Below are positions 45,220-57,600 of a DNA stretch of 64,000 nucleotides, one piece after another. Every line of letters begins with the position of its first letter. The stretch's first letter is position 1. The translations under genes were made by a program, and so were the position numbers. The stretch is taken from NCBI GenBank assembly GCA_002633025.1, contig NMRB01001845.1:65050-129049 (forward strand). Direction: 5' to 3'. This DNA is from Notospermus geniculatus (lineage: Eukaryota > Nemertea > Pilidiophora > Heteronemertea > Lineidae). The notes beneath the pieces were generated by a model. That model was not told where the DNA came from. It did no database searches and worked only from the letters and a program-made list of their open reading frames with translations.

Positions 45220-46236
45220 CCCACCCCTGTTCATAAGCCGTTTCCCTACTCTCACAAATCAGGCCTACGTGGCCTTGAAGTGGCACACTCTGCCTGACCA
45301 ATGTACTGTGGAAAGCACAACACCACCCGCTCATGTTTGGGTGGTTGCCACTGACGTTGAGAATGGCTGCCAAATTCAACCGGCACCGGTGGAAACAACC
45401 GACTTGTTGCGTAGGGGAACGATGGTGACGGCTTGCCGAACTCTCAGTGGAGATTACAAGCATCACTCTTGCACTCCACGCAGGGGATGGTAACGGAGAG
45501 CGTTGCCGAGTTGGCACACACGAACCCTCTGGTTGGAGAGATTGGCACAACACAGTGACATGGTGAATGTGTGTCCATAACATGCTCCAACAAGCCCGCG
45601 CTATAGGAAAAGAACCAATGGCCGATATGATGAAATGTCTGACGTTGGAGCATGGTGAACAGGGTTGGAACTACATTTCTTGAACTGCTCTTAACAGAGT
45701 GAAATGATCCAAGTTTTTGGCAGTGAAACGCAGGCAAAGAATGATCAAATTGGGGGGTAGGCCTACTTTCAAAATGATAAGGGATGACATCGCGCTAAAA
45801 CTGATAAGTTGTCAACAAATAATATGCCCATTGAGGATTTCGTGTGTTGAAATACTTGGCATTCAAGCTGAAAACGGTAGCAATATTCATGTAGTGTACA
45901 TTTTGACTGACTGCAATAGATATTACGTCAGTGGACATTTGCACAAGAGATATAACGGAATACTCTTATAAATACGTGAGCATAATAGATGTTTTATAGA
46001 CAATAGTCGTTTTCTTCCATACTTCCAGATTTTGTCTGCTGACTGCGCGATATGTTTAATTTTCAATGTAGTTTTCAATGGAAATCTTTGTTGTGAGCCT
46101 ATATGTCTGTGAACGCGCAATGTTTTTTGCAGTGTGGTGTTTTACATGGGCTGATGGAAAAGACCGTTCTGTTTTTGCGTGGGGGGAGGGGGTGGGTGGG
46201 GAGGGTCCAGTATTCCAGTCGCACAATAACAGCTAA

Positions 46237-46446
46237 GGTGCCGTTCACAATTATCAACATTTTCACAAGTGTACAAAGAGTACACTTTTTACAGAACCCC
46301 CCCCCCCCTCCCCAAAAGCGAGGAAAATGTTGATATTGGTCTATTTTTAGATCAACATTTTAAAAAGTGTACACTGAGTGTCAACCCTCTCCCCCTAGCG
46401 TAATGTCTGTACACTTGTGAAAATGTTGATAATTGTGAACGGCCCC
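46237..46446. mobile_element. Foldback element (GGTGCCGTTCACAATTATCA)
   Basis: CCGTTCACAATTATCAACAT plus TTTCACAAGTGTAC mirrors GTACACTTGTGAAAATGTTG plus ATAATTGTGAACGG. A C-rich run (about 46299-46310) and further AAATGTTGA/TCAACATTT pairs lie inside. About 210 bp. Confidence 0.75.
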
Positions 46447-47118
46447 TAAATCATTGCAATGTGTGTTGCACTGCAATATCAGAATTCTTGCTGGTTGCAT
46501 TGATTGGGCTCTATCAAGAATGTTAAATACAACATGTATTGCTTTTCAATGATGATCGAGTGAAAATGTGTCGATAAAAATGTGTTTAGGGGGTAAAAAT
46601 AGGATTTCAGGCATATCTTTCTGTCTTTGAACATACTCTGCAGTCAGTGGTAATTCACTGGTTATAATGAAGTCATAATACAGTTACTTGTAGTTTTTCT
46701 GCTATTTTTAGTATTTTTGTCAAAAATCTATGCACTGCACTTTTTCCTGTCAAAAGCAGGAGGGCCACAATGGAGATGTTTTTCTCATCATTTTAGATGA
46801 TTATTCACTTCTGTACATGGTATCAGACGAATTTCTCTGAATCTCTTAAACAACAACTACAGCTGAAGTGTAACTTTGTAGTGAATGTAACGTTTAGGCA
46901 GCTGTAATGCCTGTAGGTCTACTACTGGCGGTAGCTTCAGTCAGAATTAATTGGGCGATGGTGAAAAGGTGCACCAATTGCCACAAGCTCCCGTTTTATT
47001 CTGTACTCGAAGACGTACAGCTTTTTCCCACTGCCCTGCTAAAAATTGAGTGCTTAATGAAGATTCTATAATCTTCCAAATGAAGACAAAATGGAAGACT
47101 GATTGAAGACTTGACAAT

Positions 47119-47250
47119 TGTCATATGAATAAAGACGAGTAAATGCTTTTTGGCTACTTGAACTTTGCAATACAAAACAAACGCACTAGGCTATACTGTA
47201 CAAATCTGAAGTAAAAGCTAAGCATTTGCGAATTTTTATTCATTTGACCC
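47119..47250. mobile_element. MITE I, copy 2 (diverged)
   Basis: GTCATATGAATAAAGACGAG at the left and TTTTTATTCATTTGACCC at the right match the copy at 18023-18140, with shared interior AACTTTGCAATACAAA and TGTACAAATCTGAAGTAAAA in inverse. Confidence 0.65.
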
Positions 47251-49832
47251 AATACGGCTGTATTTGGAACAGAGAAGAATTCAATATAGCCTGAAAAAAG
47301 CTCCTCGGCGGGTTCTAGCTTTCTTGACCATTTCCACCTCAAATTCCACTTAAAACGACCCAGGAATTTCACCCTGCAATTGGTGGTGCAAAGAGTATGG
47401 CCATAATAGTATTGAACATATATGTAAATAAATTTATTTTTCAGTACAGTGAGATTAGAGGACCTTTGATACATACATGTATATTGAATTCTTGTGAATG
47501 CTTTCTTGTGCTTTTCTTCTGTGACGACGTAGGCCTATAGATTTTCTTATAACCGACACTATACTGATGTATACCTCTTCAGGGACTAGAAAATGTCCAC
47601 TGATGCGAGGAAATACATGTATTTTCTAAGATCTACATGTAATTGAAGTGATTATCTCTGGACAAAATGTTTTCAATTCAGACATTTTAAAGTAATAATC
47701 ACTGGTAAAGTTAAATGTAAAATATTTACTACACTATTCGATGGAAACCGAAGCCAAATGATTACTCTGGATACATGTGGGCAAAAATGTAAATTTGTCT
47801 AATAGAAGTCTACTTGAAAGTGGTTTCTAAAATTTTGTAGCGATTTAGAAATTTCTTCCATGGAAATCAACAGAAAAGTGATTTTTTTCTGAATGAGGTA
47901 ATCACCTGCTCAAATTTGGGTCCGAAGTTTCGAAACAAACTGTCAATTGATATCTGTTAAATGGCTTCTGCTTGCTTTAATAGTCGTATGAGTGTAAATA
48001 GTTAACAACTATAGTATTATTATGAAAAAGGATAGAGGTGATGTGTTAGGGTTTTGTGACTAAGGAGTTAGTTAGCAATAAATGCCGAACTGTTAAGTAT
48101 TGCTTGCCATAATCTTCATGTGCCATAATATATGTCTTTCTGCTGTTATTGTGAATGTCTGTTTACATCAACTTGGTCAAATCAAAATACTAGAATTTAT
48201 ACAGCCAAATAGATTTTACTGAAAGTAATGAAAATTGCAGGAAAGTGGATTTTTCTCATCTCCTTTGCCCACTACTCAGAAAAATATTTACATGTAGGAT
48301 GGGAACATGTTATCAATGCGTAAATGTTGTTTTATGCAGTATACCTTTGGCCAAGTTGATGTGGACAAAATATACATGTACATGTACATCCTTTTGTAAC
48401 GATACTGTAGTTTTTAGTCGGCCGCATCGGTTTTCGCCTTGGGAATTTCTTTGGACAATAAGGATCGTAATACATGAATGTATGTGTAATGAGGATCTAT
48501 TCATTTATAGATCTAAATGTGAATGACAACTCATTCGGAGAATTTTTGGCAATTTTTTTTCGTCCAAAGTTTAATACAAGTTGGATTGTGAAATTTGGTA
48601 TTCGCTTACTGAACGAATGCATTTAACCTTTAGTCTCAAAGTTGACTGCAATTTATCCCACAAGATTTTTCTTTAGAATGTGTCATCATTTTCTCTGCTC
48701 AAAAAAGTGGACTGCAATTTATCCCAAACTTAACTCAAATTGCCAACTTTATCCAATCAGGCAGCCTTTCACTCTAGCTTGTTTGGGGACAAACACGGNT
48801 CATTTTGTTCGGTTATATGCACCCAGTAGCGACAGACTCAAGTTAGGACTGGAACTAGCGAATCAGAGAGGTGTAGCCCAAATCATGATGGCGTGCCAAC
48901 AGGTTCTGAAAATGAAAAGTGGAATTATCCAATTTCATATTAATATCCTTTGTACTTTCAATGTGATATATTTATTACTGGTTCAACTATTCGCATCATA
49001 CTTTTTGATAAGTATTAGCCAGATGCGCCTGAAAATCATACTTTGTACGTCTGCTAGTGGCAGTAGATAGCCAAACATGAATGTTGTAAATAAACATTTG
49101 TATATTTGGTATGAATTGGAAAATATCTGGTAGGTCTTTTATAATTAATTGCATAATTAAATATGTTCAGATTGTGTTATTCCGTTGACACCCCTTCAGA
49201 GCAGGGACGACGTTTCTATATGTAAAACATAAGTGTCTCTAGGGACCGTGCATGCAAATAAAAAGAGGGAATTTCAGCACATCTCAAGCAGCATCTTACC
49301 CTTTGCTCCCACACTAATGTACCATCGGCCTGAACGGGTGGGCAGCTGGGAAGCTTGTTATGCTCAAACATCAGACTCGGCTGTGTAGGCATCCCAAAAT
49401 TTCTGGGGTACTCGTCAGAGCCTAGTATAGATGGCAGCACCGACGGTGAGCCAGAATGGCTCAAGTTATATTCTGCCTGAGATGTCACTAACTGCCTGTT
49501 TCTATTGTCTCTTTCTTAGCGAGTCTGATACATGTAATACACATTATCAATACTATTTAACCTGCTCTATAGGGGAGTACCGATATTCTGTCTTTCCATC
49601 CATATTAGCCAAGTGTATAAATTCTTTTTAAAGATATAGGCATCATGTATTTTGTAGAAAATGAATAAACTCTGTCCAACATTCATATGAGACTTCTGAC
49701 TTCGATCTTTTTTTCAATTTCAATGTTTATTTGATCTCATTACTGCATCAGGTGCGAACATTAACATTACGTATAATTGCTACCGGTATGCTTTTGATTG
49801 AAGAAAGGGGTCGTATATTCGGGGAGGGGGTT

Positions 49833-49959
49833 ATATTAGGGAGTTTTCGCAAAGCCCCCGAAACGCGAACGTCTATCCTTTTGTTCAGTGCTCTCTTCGT
49901 GGCATCGAACAATGGATTTGGCGTTGGCGTTTCGGGGGCTTTGCGAAAACTCCCTAATA
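49833..49959. mobile_element. MITE with TTAGGGAGTTTTCGCAAAGC ends
   Basis: 127 bp; left TTAGGGAGTTTTCGCAAAGC plus CCCCGAAACGC pairs perfectly with right GCGTTTCGGGGGCTTTGCGA plus AAACTCCCTAA. It lies in the gap between the convergent adhesion and MIC26/27 genes. Confidence 0.8.
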
Positions 49960-50202
49960 CTATATGCATGGCATGCAAGCACTCACACAATTCTGTTCAT
50001 GTTACACAGCAGTCTGTGTGAACATGGTAAATGTAGATTTTCACGGCCATACACCGGTGTTAAAATTTCTGCTCGACGAACAGTCCGCGACTTCCTTGTG
50101 TCGGAACGTCATTCGAATGTACCATACGGTACAAGAAATTCGTACCAAAATTTTCAGATTGCCAATAAATAATTTGAAACTTCTTTCCACAGTACAAATT
50201 TG

Positions 50203-50208
50203 TTTATT
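50203..50208 (-). terminator. Polyadenylation signal AATAAA of the MIC26/MIC27 gene
   Basis: On the minus strand AATAAA lies 125 bases beyond the MIC26/27 stop codon, giving a short 3'UTR with cleavage expected about 15-25 bases further on. It is the first good signal after the stop. The neighbouring + strand gene converges from the other side. Confidence 0.6.
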
Positions 50209-50333
50209 CCGTGATTTAATGAAGTTGTTATAACCATGATAGCAGAACAATACAGGATACACAGTCAAAATATGTACAAGATTTTTAACAGTTCTTGTCA
50301 CAACACAACAAGAGGCTATTAGTCCTTTCTGAG

Positions 50334-53300
50334 TTAACTTCTAGTTGAGTACATATCCTTGTCTTCTGGTTTACTCTGCCCCATGTCTTCCAATGAACTG
50401 TCGACAGGCTTTTCTTCTTTCTTCATCTCTTCCTTTTCTGTTGCTTTCTGCTTGTGCTTTCTCTCTGGAATGATAAATGAGACAGCACAGTGTGATATTG
50501 TCATTTGATGATGAGAACTACGTCACATGGTTGGTTTTCTAAATTCTAAGCCAAAATGAATCTCTCAAAACCAGCGGTTTGACTTAATTATGTCACGTTT
50601 AAGTAACGTGAAAGTCGATTTTGATCGAGATGTACCGGTACTAGCACATTTCACAATGTATATCGTCAACCATACTGTACATCTCAGAAATATATGCATC
50701 TTAGCTCGACTCACTTTGGCTTGGCTTCTGTTCCCATAAATCGTAAGCTTTCTGTTTTGTCTGGTTATAAGCTTGTTGTGAAATATCTAATGCTTGGTTG
50801 GGATAGCAGAGGGCACCTGCAACGGTCATTCCTAGAACAGCGTAGAATCCTTTTCTAAATACGCCACCTAAAACGGAAGCAGAGACTTATCAGTGGAAAA
50901 GTTCGGCAGGCGTCGGTATCAAAAGGACAGAACAAGGCACACAAATATTGATGGTACGCAATGTTTCATCTATCTGTGAACCAATCACAAAACGTTATAG
51001 AATGCACAAATCCCCGCATATACTCAGTAATGTGTCCGCTTTATATTTAGCTAGTATAGGTCTTATCAGGGAAATCGATTTTTTACGTACGTTTGTAGCC
51101 AGCTACTATTCCACCAAGACCAGCCACAGTGATTACAGCAGCACGTGGAATTGACCCTGGGTCTGACTGAATGTAGTTTATTAAATCTGAAAAAGATGCA
51201 ATTTAGAACGTTTATTGTGGCATTTTTGATGATGAAAACTACATGTGTACATGTAACTCACATGGTTCGTTTTCTAAATTCAAAGCCACCGTTGCCGTTC
51301 TCATTCATCCTTAGTTTTTGCACGTGAAGCCAAAGAAAATGGTCGAATCAGCCTTGGAGGAATTATAATTCCTCAGCCTTGGAGGAATTATACATGTAAT
51401 TCCTCAGCCAAATAATGATTAGCCAAATAGAAGAGAATGAGGTATCCGTATCTTTCAGGGTGGATAGGCCGTTATATACCTGGGACCTTCCACCCCTGCG
51501 TTTACAAAGCAGTGGGCCATTTTAGCCCAGTGATTTCGTACACTGTACCAAGAAATGAATGGCTCCAAACGAATTTGTAATTTGAATGACTACCATGTTT
51601 TAATTTGCAATTTCAAGAGAAAGAGTAAGGCACATGTACGAGAAGGTTCTTACCTAAGGTATGTGCCTTGGCAACACCGTATTTATTGACTAACATATCC
51701 GATGTATCCTGTAAAGCATCCACTGCTTTCCAAGTCTGTCGTCTGACAGTAGATACCGCTGACCTGTAACTGTTTGTTTCATCTTCAACAAGCTCTACAA
51801 TTTTCTCGTTCTGATTGCCGTAGATGGGAAGCTGAACAAAGACGAAGACTTATTGAGATTTTTTCACACGAAATTTTAGGATGTATACTTGAGTTAATTA
51901 TAATTTATTTCTGGCTTATCTTTTTTATCCTTGGACAGCATTTTGCATCATGGAACTGATGTGGTGCAGAGAAAACATTGGCACTCGTCACTATTGACTG
52001 AGGGACTTCCACCTTTGATTTCCAGTGGGACCTTTTCGTCATGTGATAGAGAGGCGTAGGCTGGTCTAAGCCTGGGGAGGTAGGTGCACATTGCGAAAGC
52101 GGAACTCCTCCTGCAGCATAGCCATGAAATTTCACAGTATGCTGAAGACTAGAGTAGTGTGTGCTCCGGAGGGCATCCGGAGGGGATCTGGGGGCCTCAT
52201 CCAGAAAATTTTGTAGATGCTCCAAGACATGATTTCAGTGCTATTCTTAGCCAAAATTTACATACAATTACAAGTTTGATTTTTTCTGCTTGCCCAGAGC
52301 GGAACTAGACTCTTACTGGTGTGGGGAGGTGCACCCCCAGCCTACGCCCCTGGGGTGACTCTCTTTGACAGAGTGCACGTTTCCTCCTCTACCGATGCAG
52401 TTACTCCATGTATTCACCTGGTATTTTCTATACAGCCAATACAACAGTAGGCCTATTGAATATACCGTAATAGTAGTAGTAGTAGCACATTCGCTTGCTG
52501 AGATAGAAAGTCATCATGATTGCAGAATTGACCCAATAATTTAATTTAATCACATGCATTTTACCTAAAAGTTAACTACCAGTATCATCTATGCATATCA
52601 TCTTACCTCACTTGCTTTCATGACTTTCTTTTCACCGTCTTTGGCATGGACTGTATGAAGTATGATCGGAACTGAACTCAGACAACCAGCTAATCCAAAC
52701 AACTTTAATTTAAGAAAAAAAATACATTCTCATTAAAAAATCACATTCTTTGACACGGTACCGTAACTATTTCAGCCCTAGGCACTGTGTACTTGACCAT
52801 GCTACAGTACACATCATGACGAAAAGGCCCTTCGGCCTTGCCGGCAACAACAAAAGCCAGTCCCCAGCCCAGGCAGGGCTATAGCCTACCTAGGCTAATA
52901 GACCTACCGGTAGGCCTAGGCCTAGCTAAGCTTAGGCCTAGCTTAGCTAGGCCCGACCCCTATAGGGCTAGGCACTAGGCCCTACTCGTACTACTACCGG
53001 TAGGCCTGCTTGCTTGCCCTGGCCTTGGATTGGTCGGATGAGGATGAGTAGTTACATGTCGTCGGTCCTAGGGGGCATGGGCCCAGTCCTAGCCTTAGCC
53101 TACTTACAGAGCTAGGCTAGGCTAGGCCTAGGCCTATAGAGTATTTTGATTCGGCCTCCCTACATGTCCAGTCTGTCAAAATATTTTCTGTGGCTATTTG
53201 AATGTGGCGCCACCTAGGCCAAGGGCAAGCTACTAACTATGTCACCTCAAGGAAATCGGGAAAATGGCTCGTTTTAATAACTGACACATCAATCTTCTTC

Positions 53301-53433
53301 AAACACTATTAACTAATCTCGACAGATAGTGAAGAGACAGTATACGCCTAGAAAATGGGTCAGAACATATAGTAGAAAGGAGAAATAAAGCAATTTGGAG
53401 GTAATTTTCACACATCACCTTTTTCGATGCCAT
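50334..53433 (-). CDS. MIC26/MIC27: MICOS complex subunit MIC26/MIC27 (apolipoprotein O-like)
   Basis: Six exons read on the minus strand give 222 residues: 53433-53419, 52702-52607, 51831-51654, 51186-51091, 50867-50715, 50464-50334, all GT-AG with matching phases. The start (ATG at 53433) gives MASKK. Exon 2 then adds a hydrophobic LFGLAGCLSSVPIILHTVHA stretch, exon 3 begins with LPIY and a charged helical region, and exons 4-5 give two glycine-rich hydrophobic segments (about 112-127 and 135-149, with G122-x3-G126). The C-terminus is GQSKPEDKDMYSTRS, which I recognise as the conserved ending of vertebrate APOO/APOOL. Family role: MIC26/MIC27 sit in the mitochondrial inner membrane, and MIC27 binds cardiolipin and stabilises the MIC10 module at crista junctions. 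Length is between human APOO (198) and APOOL (268). Whether it is closer to MIC26 or MIC27 needs a tree. Confidence 0.9.
51353..51408. repeat. Duplicated palindrome in intron 3 of the MIC26/27 gene
   Basis: CCTTGGAGGAATTATAATTC and CCTTGGAGGAATTATACATG (then TAATTCCTCAG) are two adjacent palindromic units; the second has gained TACATG at its centre. A single unit is at about 27056-27080. Confidence 0.7.
52163..52352. mobile_element. Element G relative in intron 2 of the MIC26/27 gene
   Basis: Shares CATCCGGAGGGGATCTGGGG, CCTCATCCAGAAAATTTT and right end CAGCCTACGCCCCTG with the G family. The left end is not clear. Confidence 0.5.
52880..53140. repeat. CTAGGC/TAGGCC-rich tract in intron 1 of the MIC26/27 gene
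   Basis: An exceptional concentration of TAGGCCTA, CTAGGCTAGG and AGCTTAGGCCTAGC words, largely self-complementary, spread over about 260 bp. The word TAGGCCTA is scattered through the whole window but nowhere so densely. Confidence 0.75.
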
Positions 53434-54608
53434 GCTGACTCTTCACCGTTTCTGGCAGGTGGAGGTAATAAAGCCAGTGCAAGTCTCACTGTACGGTTTC
53501 GTATCTACTGTGAGTTTCAAAAAAATGCACAGTGAGACTATGAAAGCAAAATGTAGCGGGAAATTCACAGTCCACCGTGAGTGTGTACCCCATCGTCAAC
53601 AAAATACAAGGAAATATGTGAATAATCGAATCGGGCCCGCGAGATGGCGGGAGAGTAGACCGACGGGCCAGCCTAGCCATGTTCAGTCCCGACGGCGGAC
53701 ACCTTCCAGCAGACTGGGCCGCGGAGATAGCTGGTCATCATCGCGCACCTGAAGTGCCTGGCTCGATCTCCATGACGAGGTGAAGGTTTTGGCCGGACTA
53801 AGTTTGAACTTTGCATGTGTAGGCCTAGGCCTAGACGCAATGTTCCCGGAACGCCGCGTAGCGGCGCCAATGCGCAGCACGCAGACAGCAGATGTGGAAC
53901 ACCGTCACCGTTTCGTTATATAGTTCTGGCAGCGGTGTCTAACTTCAGTGTCCAATATCTCGCATACGGTGTAATTTTTAGCACTTTCAACTGGTGGAAT
54001 GAATATATGGTTGAATTAATGGCCCACAATTAGAATTTTTTTGGAAAATGAACTTATAGGTAATTAATTAAGGAGGATTTAATGAAATTGTACCTGAGGT
54101 GATGACGTCATAATTGACCGCCGTCTCAAGTAGATGTATTCGCCCTGATGTCGCTAAGCACACCATAGTAACGTTATGAATGATTATGACGTCATAATCA
54201 AGAGTCCTAAAATCTCCCGTTGCCATGGTTGCGCTCCAGTGCAGTTCTCCAGCGTGGCGTCATCAAGGCAGGGCGGCGCGCCACAAACCCAGTGACGTCA
54301 TCTAGGCCTGACGTCAACTTCGTCAACTATTGTTCGTCAAAACTTCGTCGCCCCGTCCCTGTCGGTTGGTTTGCATCGGGTTTTTCATCGTAGCCGTTGA
54401 AAAACCCGATGCACATAGTTGTTACACATCATTTCACGTCCGCCAAACGTCAGGCGAAATTGATTTAGGCTACATTTAATTCAACATATAAGATTCACAA
54501 AAATGTTACCAATAAAGGNATTTATAAGGGTCCGTGATAAGTCGCTGATCTCAACCTCCCTAATGTTTGGTTTCCGAAACGGAACAGGTATTACAACGTA
54601 CCGGTGTA
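53434..54608. promoter_or_regulatory. Divergent intergenic region with four TGACGTCA (CRE) sites
   Basis: This 1.2-kb interval separates the MIC26/27 start (minus) from the first supported exon of the IQ-vWA gene (plus). Perfect TGACGTCA octamers lie at 54103-54110, 54187-54194, 54293-54300 and 54309-54316. The second is the core of a 20-bp perfect palindrome (54181-54200). TGACGTCA is the canonical CREB/ATF site. A GTTGCC half-site resembling an RFX X-box lies at 54219-54224 but its second half does not fit. The sites are nearer the IQ-vWA gene. No TATA box is obvious. Confidence 0.55.
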
Positions 54609-54665
54609 ATGTTTTTGATTGTTTCCCTAGTTTTGTGTTCCCCTAAGTTGTCAGACGGAATAAGC
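54594..54665 (+). repeat. Dispersed repeat end (ACCGGTGTAATGTTTTT) at the 5' end of the IQ-vWA gene
   Basis: GTACCGGTGTAATGTTTTT and GACGGAATAAGC are shared with 1590-1650. The same end appears inverted as GAACACTAGAAAACGTTACACCGG at 12509, 14246, 25129 and 62258. The only in-frame ATG of the first exon (54609) lies inside it. Confidence 0.6.
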
Positions 54666-57600
54666 TGCGCTATTGGCAACAGGGGTCAGGCAGAGGAACT
54701 TGTCGATCTGCTAGGTTTCCCAAGGGGATGGGAAGCGGCACCAAGATGCGGAAGCACGGCAGACTTTAACCGGTAGGGGCCTACTCTAAAATGAGAACAG
54801 TATGAAGATTGAAGTATGCTGCCCACCGTAGGTAGGCCTATACATGTCACGCCGGTCGCGAACAGTCCGGTGGGCTACTTGAAGCCTTTCTTAACCGGCG
54901 TGTCCGTATACCGAGTAATTCTAGTGATCTTATGAAGTTCTGACAAACACAGCAACATTTGATGACGTTCTCCGCAAAGACACGATCAACTTATTTCACG
55001 TCACGTTGTCGACGTCATTCTTGACTTCGCACACATCGAGTTCACATGCTGCTCTGAACACAATCGAAAAAAAAAACCACCAGCCCATTAGCTAAGAGAA
55101 TGGTGCGGGGAAAACCGATAGTGTTCCGCCGGAAAATGTCGTAACTTTCCGACGTTGCCACTACCGGTACCACCAAGCGATCAATTTTTACCCCAATTAT
55201 AGTACACATACATACAAACAGTACCATATTTGGATAAGGGAATCGGTGTTGAAACTGCAACAAATCGGAAAAGGTACTAAATTGTCAAATTTGTGGCACA
55301 GTTTGCTCTCATAAGGACTATTGACGACATTTCAGGTAGGACCTCCCCTAAATGATGTATTTCAAACACTTGAGCCTTCGTTTCTGGCGTGCCTGCCTCG
55401 TTAAATATTGCTACAAATCCATACCATGCCCTGGATAATTTGAGTACCAGTGTCCCGTCGTTTTTGTCAATTTTCGGGTAACAATACATTTGAATATACG
55501 TTGTGAGTTTCACATTGTCATACACAAGTTGTTTGATTGCCGAATGAAAAAAAGAACTTCAGTTTTCCCCAGTAACCAATAAAATCTGTGTTGGTACGTA
55601 ATATATACTAGAAAAGTACACTCTCTACATGTACACATGACTGTGTACTAAACCCAAACTTTGGGAATTTAAAACGTTCATTCACTTCATTCAGAATATT
55701 GTTTTTCAGGGGTTCCGTAGTTTTTCCTGATCTTGACGACAGGTCTGATTACGTCACTGCGAAACACGTATCGACGATAAGAAAACTTCCACCAATCAGC
55801 GAAGAGAAAAAACGGCGTTCGTCACCAGAGTACAGACCGCAGATCACGTGGTCCGAACCAGATCTGCACCTGCCACAGGTTGGCAACATGAACAGCAGTA
55901 TGGACGAAGAGATTCTTGCGGAAGCTTTGGAAAAATACGCAAAAGTCTCTGAAAAGAAGGCTGACGGTGCTTCAAGGTCACGCCGTCCTGTTGCGAGGTC
56001 AAGGTCGCCATCCGCGAAGGTAAACATTCGTAGTACTCGGGTGTTTCCGTCATGCCTCGGTACAGACAGTTTCGAGCCCTAAAGCGGCGAATCCACTGTC
56101 GCGATTTGGGCTTGAGACGGGGTTGCGGTGCCTTGCGATCGCCTTATATGGCAATCGGAAGTCCTTATATGGTAGCCGCAAGGGAACGCAACCGCGTCTC
56201 AAGCCAAAATCGCGACAGTGGATCACCCGCTTAAGTTGAGAATGCGAAGCTAAACTACAGGCAATCTAGATCTCGCGAGACTTTCAATTTTGGGTGACGA
56301 CAATCCATAAAATATCATGACGTCACTCTCGGGTATGTTCCAGATTGCTGTTCACCACCACCCCGAAACGATACACACAAATACTCCTGTCATGGGTTCG
56401 TTACTACTTGTTTACATTTTACGGTACGAAACTGTACCGTAAAGTCACCGTTCAGTGTGTGAGAGCTTTTCTCATGCAATGAACCCATGAAGTGGCTGAA
56501 AGTGGCAATCCTGTTGTCACTGAAAGTGTCGTTGACATGTTTGGTTTTAAAACTAGGTGATATTTTAGCGTTAAGTACGGTACCATACTCATTATTATGC
56601 AGTAATTAGTAGCGGGAGTAAAACGGAAGAGGCCATACCCGTCACTTTCAGCCGTCGAGGGAGATCCAGGGGCCAGATGAGAGGCCAACGTTTGAATTAT
56701 TTGGTGCGATTTTAAGGCCTCCATACACTGAATGACAAACGTCGAAATTAGTCGCTGCTATGGTCAGTTCGACAACACTTCATCTGGCAACATGTTGAAA
56801 TACTCCACAAAAGTGTCAGATGTTTTCAACATTTATGGAACGTTTCCACAAAAAGTATTTTCAAACGGACAATTGTAGCGACTAATTTCGACGTTTGTCA
56901 TTCAGTGTATGGAGGCCTTTAGAGTACGTTTTTGATCATTCAGAGGCAAATTTTCTGCATTAGCATGTGGACGAGAGGAAAACCGGATAGATATGCGTGT
57001 GTCCAGCTCAGAGGCCAACACGTTACCACTTGGCAATAAAGGAATTTCTCTTGGCCATGAAGGAAATCCTCTTGGCCACATCAGTATCCCCTATTGCCGA
57101 CGGGCATGCCATATAAAGCCCCTGTCACATATCCACTCCGGGGCCCGTACGGCGAGTAAAAGCAGACAGATTGCCCCTGAGCCCCGGGGAATGAAAACCG
57201 TACAAATGAAAATGAAAATCGTAATCGTAATGGACCCGTACTGTCTCTGAAATCCACGGTAAACCGCTGGCTGGGTGGGGAAAATCGTAAGGGGCCCGGT
57301 GGACTGGGTGTACAATACATTATAATTTCGAGCACAGAATTCAGCAATAGCCATTTGTTTCATGTTCTCATCTCATATAGGCTTGGAAAGAGAAAACTAA
57401 TTACGCTGTGGTCCCACTGGCATCCCCCAGCGGTACCAGCACGCCTACCAGTGAGAACTGCCCCACCAGCCGAAGTACCACCACCTCAACCATCTCAGGT
57501 CGGTCCAAAAAATCACACAGGGGTTACAAGAGAACGGCGCTTTCAGTTGAGAATTCACCACTCGAAGAGTATATCAAGGAACGGCGGCATTCCCGAACGA

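Larger units (their letters stand above)
44909..49700 (+). other. 3' flank / probable 3'UTR of the adhesion gene, no coding exon seen
   Basis: After the stop codon (44906-44908) no spliced or long open frame is convincing. The stretch is AT-rich. It holds a 50-bp-stem hairpin (45113-45219), a foldback element (46237-46446) and a degenerate MITE copy (47119-47250). AATAAA signals occur near 48076, 49088, 49252 and 49663, so the transcript could end at several places before the convergent MIC26/27 gene. Which signal is used cannot be decided from sequence alone. Confidence 0.5.

Noticed and set aside
45212-45583. 123-codon minus-strand frame
   Set aside because: Lies downstream of the adhesion gene with no motif and an open frame on the other strand as well.
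54219-54232. RFX X-box near the IQ-vWA gene
   Set aside because: GTTGCCATGGTTGC has a good first half but the second half should read RGYAAC; too weak to call.
54562-54646. Mini-exon ATG at 54563 spliced over a 40-50 bp intron into the first IQ-vWA exon
   Set aside because: The frame would be kept but the intron is too short to be credible without transcript evidence.
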